From Saussurea involucrata (Eukaryota; Streptophyta; Magnoliopsida; Asterales; Asteraceae): a stretch of DNA of 64,000 nucleotides. The stretch covers positions 248,918,422 through 248,982,421 of the forward strand of contig CM066321.1 in the NCBI GenBank assembly GCA_033807775.1. Reading direction: 5' to 3'. The notes under the pieces were generated by a model. That model had not been told where the DNA came from and ran no database searches. It saw nothing but the letters and a program-made list of their open reading frames with translations. Both the position numbers and the translations under genes were made by a program. Shown piece after piece: positions 19,755-31,223 of the stretch (positions are counted from its first letter, which is position 1; every line of letters begins with the position of its first letter).

Positions 19755-22700
19755 ATGGCTTCCAGTTCACATGATGCACAAACCTCTCCGGCGAAAACCC
19801 CTGAACACTCTCCAGTACAATCTGAGCACTCCCAACATCCTGACATCGTCAGCAACGAAGAACAGGACAACTCCGACGACGAAGTAGACTTTACTCCAAC
19901 AACCCATCTCTAAGATTTTATTGCTCATGAACATTTCGAGCAAACTCTTCCCCTAAAATCAAATAACTATTATTTAGTACCATCGGAAACTGCTTTTGGA
20001 GAAGCACATGCCATTCTTATCCACATTCTTCAAAACTATTTTCTCTTCCCTCTACTATCCAAAACCCCCTCCCAGTGCAACCCACATATCTAACACCACC
20101 GGTCTAGCGACAGAAGGTGTTATTGAAAAAGAGTCGCACAGCTCGATCCCAACCCAAACCGACCAGCCAGAGGTTACTCTTTCAACCTCTGTGCCACTTA
20201 CTCCTACGGAAACCATTCCAGGGGAGTCCTCTCTAAAGGACTTACCCGTAGTTCGTGGCCATTCGCTCGAGACCACAATCGCACTCCTAACAGAGGCATA
20301 TGTTGCCTCTGCCATGCACACAATAATAGGGCCCAACCTACTTTCAGAGAGGAGTAGAGAGCACAGAGACGAAGAGACTCTAGATAAGTCTCCGAGTCAA
20401 CAGAAGGACATTCCAATACCCACCTCTGGAGTGGATTTGGATACTGACCTTCACAGAACTTCTGTAGAGGTTGGAACCTACGTTTCTCCTCAAGGATCAG
20501 AAGGAAATCCTCCCACCCTCAACGTAAAAACAGGGGTGAATGAAGGTGTCCCAGGAACAGGGACTCACTCTGGGGATGGATGTCTTCCTCCAGAGGTTAC
20601 CACTGACTCTCATGTGACAAAGGATGAGTTCCAAACCTTTGTAACCTCTGTGAATCAAAAACTACAGGAGTTGCAAAGCTCCTTTTCTATTTTACAGAGA
20701 CTACTTCAGGAGCGATTACAAGTCTAAATACCAAAATGGATGCCTTGTCCACAGAGGTTCAACAAGCTCTGTTCCAGATAAAGTCTACTGCCGAATCTTC
20801 TGTCACAACCTCCGCCAGAATACATGCTGCCGAATTCGAAAGAAGTGCAACCTCTGCATTCAAAAACTCAATCAAGATTTATCTTGAAAAGATGAGGCAA
20901 CAAGCTGCAAAGAAACCTGACAAAACTTGCAGGGCAGAAGGTTCTTTAGAAGGGAGGCAGGATGACCCTGATGATGATGATGCATCAGGTCATCCTGAGG
21001 GGGAGAACCAAACTGAGAAAACAACAGAGGCTACAGCTGCAAAAACTACGACAACCACAGAGCCTGAAACTCAAGATCCCCCAACCCAAAGTCAAGGAAA
21101 CCAACAGAGGCCCACAGAGGAAACACCAGCCTCTGTGGAAACCACCTCTGTCTTTGGAGAAGATGCCCATACTCAAGAAGAAGTCCACATCTTAACATCT
21201 TCCTCCTCAGAAGAACTTCCCATTCCTCCACCAAAACCAATAACCCAACCCAAAACATACCCAAGAAGAAAATCCATTGCCCATAAACTAAAAAGACCAA
21301 AACGCTCTGCTACTTTTGTTCTAAAAAGAATGTAATTTATATCTGCTTTCAGAACAACAAGACGTTTTGATATCCCTCCACAAACCACAACCGAGCTCAC
21401 AGAAGAACCATCTACAGAACCCAAATCCCCAATCAAACCAATAGAACCATCATCACCAAAGTCCTCAGAAACTGAAGTGTCAAAAACTATAGAGGCAAAC
21501 CCCATCATACCCACATAAACCCCTGCTACAACCCAAAAACCTGAAACCCAAAGCAGAAACAAAACCACAGAGACAACAACCATCTCTGTAGAATCTACTC
21601 CTAAAGAAACCCAAGTACCCAAATCAGCAGTTCAACAGAAGACCACAGAGGCAACACCAACCTCTGTGGAATCTCCTTCTGTATTTGGAAAAGATGTCCA
21701 AAACCAAAAAGAAGTCCACCTTCTGACATCCTCCGAAGAAGAACTACATTCCCCAACACCCAAACCTACAGAGGACCAAACCCCCAAACCAACAGAAGCA
21801 ATCCCAGAAAATCCAAAACAGGCAACAGGTTCTGAGCCTCCCCAAGCCAAAGATAAAGGAAAAGGTATCATGACAGAAGAACCAAAGAAGAAAAAGCCAA
21901 TGCCTCAGACGACAGAGAAGTTGATGAAGAGATCATTCGATGCCTTTGTCACTCCTAAACATGAAGAGGACTGGGCAGTCAATTTAGATCCTCTGTCAAA
22001 AATTCCGATCCTTGATCCAAAAACAAAGGTAACGGAAGTTAGAGCTACAGAGATAAAACGAGAAATGGATGCTCTATGAAGACCAATACCTCCACCGAGT
22101 ACACGACATGCAGAAATGGAAGAGGTGGTGTATAGGTATCTTTACAAACAACATTATCAGAAAAATCCTCTGCCTCACATCGAAGATCCTCAACTCAGAG
22201 CTGACCTTGATAACACCTTCACCAGAACAAAGCCAAAAGCAAGGGCAAAAGTCTTCTCAGAATCCAAAATTGAAAAGGTAATTTACTGCAAATTCTCTCA
22301 AACAAGAAACTTTCCAAAGATCAGGTACAACATCTACAAAGTCAAAAGGGAGAACAAGTCCGAAAATCAATTTTCAGATGTCGATATAAGGAACTTGAAC
22401 CCCTACGATCAGCCAGATCTTCTACTTTGTACAAAAGAAAACTTCGACACCGATGCTAACAGAAGGGCCTATCAAGTATTCAGGAAAGCGATGAGGGAAA
22501 AGCTTCTGCTATATAGCATGATAGATTTTCAACTGGGAAGAGATCTTGGAGTCAGAAACCTAAGTCTAAGACCACCAGAGGATCACTGCCCATCTTCTGC
22601 CGTACCCAACTCAATAATAAAAACACCAAGGTACGGGTTACTGTATAAGGATCCTGCTGATCAAGTAAGACTTTTTGTAGAAATGGACTGTCAGAAGTAT

Positions 22701-22907
22701 GCAACCAGTACTCTGAACAAGTTCAGATCAATCCTAGGAGAGAACAGAGGTACTGAGCTTATGGATCAAGAATCAGCAGACAGAATGATCGGAGAAATAA
22801 ATGCTACAATCTGCTTAAGAGAACTCTGCATCAAATTCTATCACGAGCTCAGAGAAGTGGGATTCGACAACAGAAGTTTCAACGACTTCACAAATGCAAA
22901 TGTCTGA
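19755..22907 (+). pseudogene. Element C aORF (broken)
   Basis: Starts MASSSHDAQTSPAKTPEHSP at 19755 and runs through at least five frame segments: 19755-19913, about 19920-20090, 19996-20727, 20736-21335, 21666-22079 and 22116-22907. The middle is a Thr/Pro/Glu-rich low-complexity region in which ACAGAGG/ACCTCTG words recur. The C-terminal ~260 residues (MEEVVYRYLY...RSFNDFTNANV) form a compact domain that is near-identical in layout to the E copy. It aligns by pattern with the C-terminal domain of the J aORF. The N-terminal helical domain of the I/J aORF was not found. Function unknown. Confidence 0.7.
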
Positions 22908-23068
22908 GTCTCATCTACATACGTCTTTAAACGTTAAAATACCTCTGTTATAATTCAAAATGAAAAGAAATGGAATGAATCTTTGAGGTATTGTTTAACC
23001 TCTGTCTATTTACTTAGCCTAATCAAGCATAATTCAAAATTTTCATTTTTCAATACTTAGGGGGAGAT
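22908..23068 (+). other. Element C 3' end and polypurine tract
   Basis: Short untranslated stretch ending TTAGGGGGAGAT at 23057-23068, directly before the 3' LTR. Confidence 0.8.
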
Positions 23069-24405
23069 TGTTAGCTCCAATATTCATAATATTAGAAGTA
23101 TTGAAAAATAGGCCAAGAAAAGAAGACTTCGACAGAAGCTCTGCCGAGTGATCACAGAAGTTCTGAGAAGTGTCACAGAAGCTCTGCCGAAGTACACAAG
23201 AAGATAAATCAAGAAACACCAAGACCAAAGAACGAACTGCAGAAGTACTTCTCACGGAGGACCGAGCCGCAGAACCTCTGTCACCCTTGACAGAGCCTAT
23301 GCGGTTTATACTAAAGACTTAGAAGATTCACAAATATCTTACTGTTCAAGGATCCGTTCATCCACTTGTTTCTAGGCGTACCCTGACATCAACTACATGT
23401 GTCAAACTATGATAGGGCTATGTCAGAATTGGAACATGTGCATTAAATGAACATCGTACCTGTTACTGTTCATCCCCAAGGTTCTAAATGGCGTGAGGCG
23501 TGGCGTGGCGGCGAGGTCAAGCCTCAAGCCTTACGAGTTACGGCGAGGCCATGGCGTTTTCCAAGGCGTGGCTTAAGGCGGCAAATATGTATATAATATA
23601 TATGTATATAATATATATGTATATATGTGTGTGTGTCACTGTCTTGAACAATAAATATTAAGTTATCAATAATTTAAATTCATATATAACGATAAACAAA
23701 AGAAATTCTAAATTCTAATCGATACTAACGAGCTTATTCGAATCGAATTTCAAAATACATAGATTCGAAAAATAGAAAGTACACAAGTTTGTAACGCCAT
23801 AACGCGCCATGGCGTGCCATGGCGGCATAACGTGCCATGGCGGGCCAAGGCGGGCCATGCCATAACGCGCCAAGGCGTGCCATGGCGCGCCATAACGAGT
23901 TACACGCCTTATCTCGACGCCAAGGGGTATAACGTGGCGGCAAGGCTGCGCCTCGGCTCCATGGCGCGCCATGGCGGCGCCAAGGCGCGTTTTTTAGAAC
24001 ATTGTTCATCCCACATGCACATTAAATGAACATCGTACCTAGCAACTGTTCATGCGATCCTGTCAACTGTAGATCAGTCCTTATTGTCCCCTTTTGAAGT
24101 AGTATAAATAGAAGGTTCATGTGAACTCTTCTATTAAGGCTTAAGAACACGAAACTACATACATTTCATTAAGTTTTGCACTTACACACACACCAGCAGT
24201 TCTTCACATGTTCTTGGTGTTCTTAATATATATCAAATACAGTAATCTTAGAGATATTCATCTATTCTTCATACACTGTTTATTTGATATTGTGTGTTGT
24301 TTCTATATAAACATATCTGTTAGTTCTTCAAATACGCTTCTGCAACACATCTTATTTGAACTAATAGATTAGATAATCTTTGTTAATCAAATACGGGAAC
24401 CAACA
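23069..24405 (+). repeat. Element C 3' LTR with insertion
   Basis: Same termini as the 5' LTR; 1337 bp because of a 526-bp insertion plus its 10-bp duplication. Without them it is about 801 bp. The TATA box is TATAAATA at 24103-24110. The terminal ~200 bp diverge strongly from the 5' LTR. Confidence 0.9.
23477..24002. mobile_element. Mutator-like non-autonomous DNA element (MITE)
   Basis: A 526-bp insertion in the C LTR, flanked by the perfect 10-bp duplication tgttcatccc (23467-23476 and 24003-24012). The other LTR has this word once, giving the empty site. Ends are near-inverted (GTTCTAAA...TTTAGAAC), a short TIR. Subterminal regions are dense in GGCG/GCCATGGCG words in both orientations; the middle is AT-rich with a TATATG microsatellite (about 23586-23635). 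No transposase. The duplication length (9-11) suggests the Mutator superfamily; the family is not identified. Confidence 0.75.
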
Positions 24406-25100
24406 AGAATCTTTTACAAGATTCTTCTTAAGATGACACGACTGCTCATGATTGAGCATAGTGCCAAATAAGGTAGAAAGTGTCATTGATTTCAGATCCT
24501 TTAAGAGCTTAAGACACATTGAATAACTGTCCCTGCTTTCAGGAAGACATTCCAGAAACTTTGTCAGGATCTCAAAGTTATAATATTCCTTACCAACAGT
24601 TTTTAAGTCAATGATTAAACAGTTAAACCGTTGATGAACTTCAGAGAGGGTTTCATTCTTACCACAGATGAAACTTTCATACTGTCTTACCAGGTTGATC
24701 TTTCTTGAATCATGTACTTTAGATGTACCTTCATATTGAACACATATTGTGTCCCACATGGCTTTAGAACTCTTCAGGTTCAAGATGGAGTGATAGGCTT
24801 CATCAGGAAGAGCCATAGAGATGATAGATCTAGCCTCTTGTCTTCATCAGTCCATGTGCTAGCTTCTCTGGGAATGATTCTTTTAAGAATGGCAGCTCTA
24901 GTAGCAGTGCCTGGAACAGCAGGGTCTATCATGAAAGGGACATATGGTCCATTTTTAATGTCGTAAGGTATAGTAGGATCTACACCTTCTAGGAAGAGCA
25001 TCATCCTATTTTTCCATAGATTGAAGTTATCTTTGGAAAATCTAGGGGGTTTTGCAAGAGAACCATTATCGATATAGTTTATGTTTGTGGGATTTGCCAT
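24406..25100 (-). pseudogene. Element B gag, N-terminal part
   Basis: The ATG at 25100-25098 starts MANPTNINYIDNGSLAKPPRF. The copia gag (UBN2-type capsid) pattern continues: FNLWKNRMMLFLEG, AMWDTICVQYEGTSKV, KINLVRQYESFICGKNETL, and LTKFLECLPESRDSY. A frameshift or small deletion near 24820 separates the two frames. The 3' side is cut by element C at 24405, where the frame continues in the segment left of 16083. The protein would form the particle shell. Confidence 0.88.
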
Positions 25101-25125
25101 ATTGAGAAAATAGCAAGGAAGAGAA

Positions 25126-25571
25126 TGTTAAATTTCTTGATAATTACAATTCAAGATCCCTTCATTAATCAATTAAACACTAATCAACAAAACCAAATAG
25201 GAATTTGATATACTTACTTCGATATCCAATATTTGAAGAAGAAGAAGAAGAAGATGTCATTTAATTCCTCTTATGATGTCTAAATCGATGGAGTATTGCA
25301 CACTTTAATGGTGTTCTTGAGGGTTCTCTCTTGAGGCGTGTAGAGAGAAAAAGAGAGCACTGTGTTTGTGCGTATTAGACATCTAAGAGGAAAACTGACT
25401 TTGACCCCCTATAAATACATCAGTTACTTCCATCAAGTAACAATTATGAAAGATTGGGGACCAATTGTGTCATGTTGGCATAGTTACTATTATGATATAT
25501 AAAATAGTAACAATTAAATAATAATTACATAAATGATCCTAAGGTCGTAAATATTGGAAAATATTCCAACA
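25126..25571 (-). repeat. Element G 3' LTR
   Basis: 446 bp; the minus strand starts TGTTGGAATATTTTCC and ends AATTTAACA. A TATTTATAG box lies near 25417-25410. A GTGGGAGAA polypurine-like tract (25572-25585) precedes it. Confidence 0.85.
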
Positions 25572-25894
25572 TTCTCCCACTTGGCCGAGTGACCATTTAT
25601 GATGAGTATTCATAAATTTGGCCAAGATAATACCCATCAAGCTTCATATTAAAACCATAGCAAAAAGATACAGTCATTCGAGTCGTTATCAACACGAGAC
25701 CCCCATCAATTATACTAAGGCCTCAACATAAAACTTTTAGAAAATTCAAGCCAAGATGACAGAAAATATACAACAATTAATTGTATATATTTTTCTATAA
25801 ATTAATAAGTGCATGCATACATTAGTATAGACAAAGACAACTAATATTTTCGAGGAAACTTATAATTACATTAATTGTCCATAAGAGCAATATG
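25572..25894 (-). other. Element G 3' untranslated region
   Basis: About 320 bases between the RNase H stop and the LTR; only the polypurine tract at the LTR border is recognised. Confidence 0.65.
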
Positions 25895-26971
25895 CTATAT
25901 AAAGTCTCTAGTAAAACCCATCTTTGCCACGAGCTCTTGGTAAAATTTGGGCGGTAGACCTTTTGTCATCGAATCCGCAAGAATATCATGGGTGCTGATG
26001 TACTCGATACAAAGATTAGTTTCCTCTACTCGTTCTCGTACAAACAAGAACTTTGTATCAAGATATAATCCCGCCCCACTCGAACTATTGTTGTTCGAAA
26101 AACTAACAGCAACAGAATTGTCACAATAAATCTTCAATGGTCTCGATATGGAGTTCACGACTTTGAGTCCACGAATAAGATTTCTCAACAACATTCCATG
26201 GCAAGTTGCATTATAGATTTCAACATACTCCGCCATCATTGTCGAGGTCGTCGTTAGTTGTTGCTTATGACTTCTCCACGAGATAGGCCCGTCTGCTAAC
26301 ATGAAGATGTACCCCGAAGTTGACTTTTTATCGTCTTTGCATTTAGCAAAGTCGGAATCGGAATAGCCAATCACTTCTGAGTTATCAGTTCTTCTATAAG
26401 TTAGCTTGTAGTCTTTTGTCCCCTGTAGATATCGCAATACTTTCTTTGTGACTTTCCAATGATCTAAGCCAGGTTTGGATTGATATGGCCTATCATTCCA
26501 GTGATATAAGCAATATCGGGACGCGTACAAACTTGAGCATACATTAGGATCCCTACTACAGAAGCATAAGGTATCAATCTCATTCGTTCCTTTTCTATCT
26601 CCGTTTTCGGGCATTGAAAAGAACCGAAAACGTCTCCTTTAACTACGGAAACAACGGAGGGAGAGCATTGTTGCATGTTGTAACGTGCAAGAACACGTTC
26701 AATATAAGCCTTTTGGGATAAACCTAATGTCTCATTGGCTCGATCTCGGTGTATTTCGATGTCGATCACATAAGAGTCTTCCTCGAGATCTTTCATGTCA
26801 AAATGGCGCGAAAGTAATCGCTTTGACTCTTGCAACAAATTCAAACTATTACTTGACAAAAGAATGTCATCTACGTAAAGGACAAGTATGGAAAAATTTC
26901 TCCCACAAATTTTAAGATAGGTACACTGATCCACTTGATTCTTTTTGAATCCATTTTTTTCATGACTTCAT
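25895..26971 (-). pseudogene. Element G RT end and RNase H
   Basis: RT C-terminal half with VDQCTYLKI, catalytic YVDDILLSSN and YASVVGILMYAQVCTRPDIAY, then RNase H with VIGYSDSDFAKCKDDKKSTSGYIF, LKIYCDNSVAVSFSNNN and LADSMTKGLPPKFYQELVAKMGF. A frameshift near 26480-26500 separates RT from RNase H. The 5' part of RT is cut at 26971 by the LTR of F. The TKGLPPK ending is unlike the LFTKPLD ending of I/J, which separates the lineages. Confidence 0.88.
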
Positions 26972-27305
26972 TGTGATCCCAGATCTAATCAAGTAACAAT
27001 GTGTAATTCAAGAACTCTTCATTAAAGATGAGAAAGATACAAGATTGGAATTAAGATCCCCTTTCTCTCTCTAAACTCTCTCTAGAAAGTCATCCCTCTA
27101 TATTGCCCACTCTCTCTCAATGTACGTATGGATGACATGCTTTCAATTACTATTACAAGGTATGTATTTATACCCTTGACCATCTCACTTAAATGTGTTG
27201 ACTTTGACTCTCAACACCTCTATTTTTGACTTTGACTATTGCATTTGACTCTTACAAATAATACAATTACATATTAAATCTTGAATACATTTTTATACAC
27301 TAACA
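26972..27305 (-). repeat. Element F 3' LTR
   Basis: 334 bp; minus strand TGTTAGTGTATAAAAATG...GGGATCACA. TATA box region GGTATAAATACA at about 27174-27163. Polypurine tract CCATAGGGGGAGAT lies at 27306-27319. Confidence 0.85.
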
Positions 27306-29888
27306 ATCTCCCCCTATGGATTCAAGATTTAAAAAATTGATGACGATAGTCTTCAACTCTTTGTATCTTCTGATCTTCAACATTTCAGCACTTTGAACAA
27401 TCTCCCTCTTCGCTTTGAAGGAAGATCAACCTTTGAAAGATAATTCTGAAGAATCTTCAAATAAGCATTGTCTTCATAAATCCAATTTGACTGCTTTAGT
27501 CTTCAAATGGATCTTCAAAATCAAATAGTCACCAAAGTCTCGAAACACAAACTTCATATCTTTGAAGTGTTGGTCAAAGTCTTCAAACAAAATCTTCACA
27601 ACTTAGAATCTTCGTATCACTGATCTTTGCATCTTTGAGAAATATATTCAGTCTTTGATTATGAACTGGTCTTTGAGCTTTAACTGGGGTTGAGCTTTAA
27701 TGGGCTTTTAATGTCTTGAACTGTGTATCTTCACTTCTTCAACAATGAACATCTTTGAACTTTGAATCTTTATCGAATCATCTCGAAACATCTTGAACTT
27801 TTTAACTCGAGCTTCTTAACTTTAACAAAAACTTCACTTTATCTTGAAATTGAAACTCTCAAATCTTCTCCCCCTTTTTGATGATTGTGAGCATCATAAT
27901 CATCAAAATCCTTTTCAATTTCAACAGTCTTTGAATATATCAATAACAATATCCTCCTTCTGATCTGAATACCCGTCAATTCCAAAAATTATTTATCCGA
28001 ATCTTTTCAAATTCAGATAATAGTAACTTGGTAACCCTAAAACAACGGATGAATCAGTTATAATGCCTGTAAGTTGCACGGAGCCACATAGTACAACGAA
28101 TGCACTTTGGAAAGAAGATTTTTGATGTTCACTCCTCCAAGGCTTCCATTCAATCATCGAAAAACCACAAAGGAAATTTCTATGAATGTTATGACAAGAA
28201 AACATATTCCTTGTGTATACGTGCTAGTGTAGAAATGATTGAAGCAACTTATGCCTGAAAATTAGGCTCAAATTGTGTAAACTGTTGAGACAGCAACAAG
28301 TTTTCCATGGACTCAATGTGCATGAATGAAGAGCGAAGGTGGGGCAAACTTCCTTCTTTTTCAATATCCAAACCTTCTGAATGAAGATTAGATAGATAAT
28401 ATGCTGCGTCCCCAAGAAAATTGAAACATTTATTTGTGAAGAAAGAAATGAGTAGCTGGTGGGGTTAAAGCAAGAGTTGGCATGGGCTAGTTGCCTGTTT
28501 CAATGATGGTGACCAAAGAATGTGAACCAATCAGAAATGTGGCTGCCCGGCTCAGAAAGCGGATAGTGCAGAGTTCTCTTATTCTTTTAACTATGTTCTC
28601 ACACCCTCTTTCTGTTTTTAATCCACTCACTTCTAACCAAACTCTCATTTTCATTTTACCTCAGCACAATGAAAACCCAACCGTATGAGTAATCTCCCCC
28701 ACTCTTTGATTTTGACCCCTCACCCCTCAATCACTCAAGGATAACTTCTTGGGTAGGAAACACTGGTTAACGTGGATCCATAGAAGTTCTGTAATATCTC
28801 ACACTGATTCCCATGAAAATTTTGTCCTAAAATGATGTTGTGTTGTTCAACAGTTTAGCTTGAACAAGTATAAATCTCGGCATTTGATTAACATTGCCAT
28901 CAGAATGTATGCTCCTCAATAATATCATGAATATTTGAGCAATTGATCTTTGAAGAATTCTCAAAACAAGAATATTGAAAGAATGAAATGAATTCGAAAG
29001 ACTTGTTTGAGAATCTGACAATGTATCAATCAGATCAAATAACATGAATGATAATCATTTAAGGTTTAGGGTATCAAAGAATTGAGTGTTGTTTATATGA
29101 ACAAATATAAACATCTTTGAATGAAACGGTTAAGCTCTTACGCTGAAATGAATATGATGCTCAACAAAATTTGAAATCAAACGGGAGTATTACCATCGAA
29201 AAATTGTTTCGTTTTGAAACATGGTAATAACAAAGTCAATAAGAATCTGAACCGGTGTGTATGAATACTTGAAAATATAGAAAAGATAATACGCAAGTAT
29301 TAATCTTTAGAAACACACGGTCAGAATTGATGTTACGATAATCCAAGATCTATATATGTATATATATAGGAAAAACATTTAAAATCGCACTTCTAAAATT
29401 CATAAAATTTGTTTGAGAATCGAGAAGTGGTTTGAACATTTAGCAAAATGCTTTTCATGCTTGAAAGTCGTTCTTCTTTCAAACAATCTCAGATTACGTT
29501 CAGAAGATACTTACATTGATAAACCTTTAAGCTCCCCCTCAAATCATGATTGACTGATTAAAAAACCAGATAAGCTCCCCCTCAAAATCTGCAAAAGATC
29601 TTAATGAAACAAGATTAGTATATGAATAGCAATCAAAGTCTAAAACATATAAGTACGAGTTCTAAACTGATGTGTTTAGAAGTCAAACTCGTTGACGTTC
29701 GGGTCCTAAACTGAGATGTTTAGAAGCCATTGTCTTTTATGCTCGGGTTCTAAACCGATGTGTTTAGAAACCACTACTCTTTGCTCCCCTTAATGGTACA
29801 TATACTCTTCAAAAATTTGCACCGCTTCTCTTCTGTTTTCAGTCATGTGTTTGATATATATGTAACATTCAGCACAACACAGATGAAC
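27306..29888 (-). other. Element F 3' non-coding region
   Basis: About 2.6 kb without a supported ORF. CTTTGAA/TTCAAAG words are dense at 27340-27900. Several CTCCCCCT tracts (for example near 27870 and 29530-29585) are internal polypurine-like sites on the minus strand. It resembles the 3' region of H in composition and in its closing GGGGGAGA tract. Confidence 0.6.
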
Positions 29889-30449
29889 CTGCAAAACAGA
29901 TTAAGCAGATTTTGGTACCCAATGGTTCTTGGGTCCTAGTGTGTTAGGTGTAGATCTCTTTGAAGGAATACTGTCAGTACCGTACCAATAAGAAGTATAA
30001 TCTCTATGCACAAAATCATTTGATCCACAGTAAGAACAACAAATTTTCTTATGTGCCAACCTAATCAGATGATTTGCGGAATGAATAGGATTAGGTTTAG
30101 CAGAAATCTTACCTTTCGGAGTGTTGTTCTTCTTGGCATTTGATGTGGAAGCAGATGATTTTGGTACATCATTCTTTAAAGGTGTTGTACCTTTAACTCT
30201 CCATTCCATCTTTACAGGCTTGTAGATAGGTGTATTTGAACCAACAGAAAATTTAGAATTAGAACCTTGAGAACTTTGAACAGGAGTTGTCTTTGACTTG
30301 TTACCCTTCTTTCTTTTCTCTAAAGGTGGTGTCTTCGTGTTTGAACACTCACCTTTAGAAAAAGTACTTGAATGTTTTTCTTCAGTGATGATAAAATCTG
30401 TATGGTCCTGAAGCTTCCTTGAGAAATCAAACAAACAAGCTTTTCCTTT
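29889..30449 (-). pseudogene. Element F gag-like protein, C-terminal part
   Basis: About 180 residues ending in a basic region (VKMEWRVKGTTPLK), an atypical finger-like motif CCSYCGSNDFVHRDY and the end LGPKNHWVPKSA at the stop near 29901. A TTTTGCAG|G follows the stop within a few bases. The N-terminal coiled coil lies beyond the insertion of E at 30450. It is homologous to the intact-looking C terminus in H. Confidence 0.75.
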
Positions 30450-31136
30450 TGTTTGTTCCTGTTTTGCTTAACAATGATGAGTCTTTCAGATAGTTCAGAT
30501 AAGATATATTTGTGGAAGCGTATTTAAAGAACTGAAAGATTACAAAGGTAGAAGAACACATAATATCAAATAAGCAGTTTGTAAAAGACAGATAAATAAC
30601 TCAAAGATTTACTGTATTTGATATTATCAAGAACACCAATAACATAACAAGAAATCTGTTGGTGTGTGTGTTGTGCGTAGCTTAAAATCTGATTCTTGTT
30701 AATAGAAGAACTCAACACGAGTCTTCTATTTATACTACTACAAAGGGGACATACTTTAGACAATAAGGACTGATCTACAGTAGACAGGATCGTATGAACA
30801 GTAGCAGGTACTGCATGCATTAAATGCGCTGATATCAACTTGGTACTGAGCCCTATCAGAGTTTGAAACGTGGAGGTTGTCAGGGCACTCCTCGTACAAG
30901 TGGATGAATGGATCCTGGAACAGTAGAAAGATATTTGTTGATTTCTTCTAAGTCTTCAGTATACCGCAGAGGCTCTGTCAAGGGTGACAGAGGTTCTGCG
31001 GCTCGGTCCTCTGTGAGCAGTCTTCTGTCGATTCTTGCCTTTGGTCTTCTTGGTGTCTCGGCAGAGCCTCTGTTGGAGGCTTCTATACTTAGCCTATTTT
31101 TCACTACTTTCATAAACAGAAAGATCGGAGCTAACA
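30450..31136 (-). repeat. Element E 3' LTR
   Basis: About 687 bp; minus strand TGTTAGCTCCGATC...GGAACAAACA. Its left edge is placed by alignment with the C LTR end, so it may be off by a few bases. TATA box TATAAATA at 30734-30727 (minus). It carries the GCAGAGGCTCTG/AGAACCTCTG words of this family. Confidence 0.8.
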
Positions 31137-31223
31137 ATCTCCCCCTAAGTAGTGAAAAATGAAAAATTGAAAAGTACATGGATTTTTAGGCTGAGTACAT
31201 ACTAAGAGGTGAAACAGTGTACC

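Larger units (their letters stand above)
16084..24405 (+). mobile_element. Element C, non-autonomous copia element with aORF but no pol
   Basis: A complete element of 8322 bp including a later 526-bp insertion. LTRs are at 16084-16899 and 23069-24405 (TGTTAG...CCAACA). The Met-tRNA primer site is at 16902, and the polypurine tract is just before 23069. The 5-bp target duplication is ggaat (16079-16083) versus agaat (24406-24410), one mismatch. The interior has a gag-like coiled-coil ORF and a broken aORF; protease, integrase, RT and RNase H are absent. It lies within the gag of B. Confidence 0.92.
3496..25125 (-). mobile_element. Element B, SIRE-like Ty1/copia with aORF (interrupted)
   Basis: Reading on the minus strand from 25100: gag, protease, integrase, RT, RNase H, a spacer of about 0.9 kb, and a long aORF. 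Integrase precedes RT, which defines Ty1/copia. The parts are separated by nested elements C (16084-24405) and D (10235-13334), and the 5' side is cut by element G at 25126. No LTR of B is in the window: the 3' end is lost at the junction with A, and the 5' LTR should lie right of the window. Many stops and frameshifts show that it is old. Confidence 0.85.
25126..26971 (-). mobile_element. Element G, copia element (3' half visible)
   Basis: Minus orientation: 3' LTR at 25126-25571, polypurine tract, short 3' region, RNase H and the end of RT. It is then cut by element F at 26972. It lies in the leader of element B, 25 bases before its gag ATG; the flank is gagaa (25121-25125). The pol sequence is of another copia lineage than B, I or J. 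The 5' half should lie right of the window. Confidence 0.85.
26972..30449 (-). mobile_element. Element F, non-autonomous gag-only LTR element (3' part visible)
   Basis: Minus orientation: 3' LTR 26972-27305, polypurine tract, 2.6 kb of non-coding DNA, and the end of a gag-like ORF interrupted by E at 30450. It is in the RT of G (left flank ttcat at 26967-26971). The gag-like C terminus is near-identical to that of complete element H, which defines one family. The 5' part should be right of the window. Confidence 0.85.

Noticed and set aside
23715..24029. Three overlapping ORFs rich in MARHG/PWR words
   Set aside because: They are translations of the GCCATGGCG repeats in the DNA insertion on both strands, not genes.
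28224..29045. Small ORFs in the F 3' region
   Set aside because: All are short, on both strands, with no domain or conserved counterpart in H.
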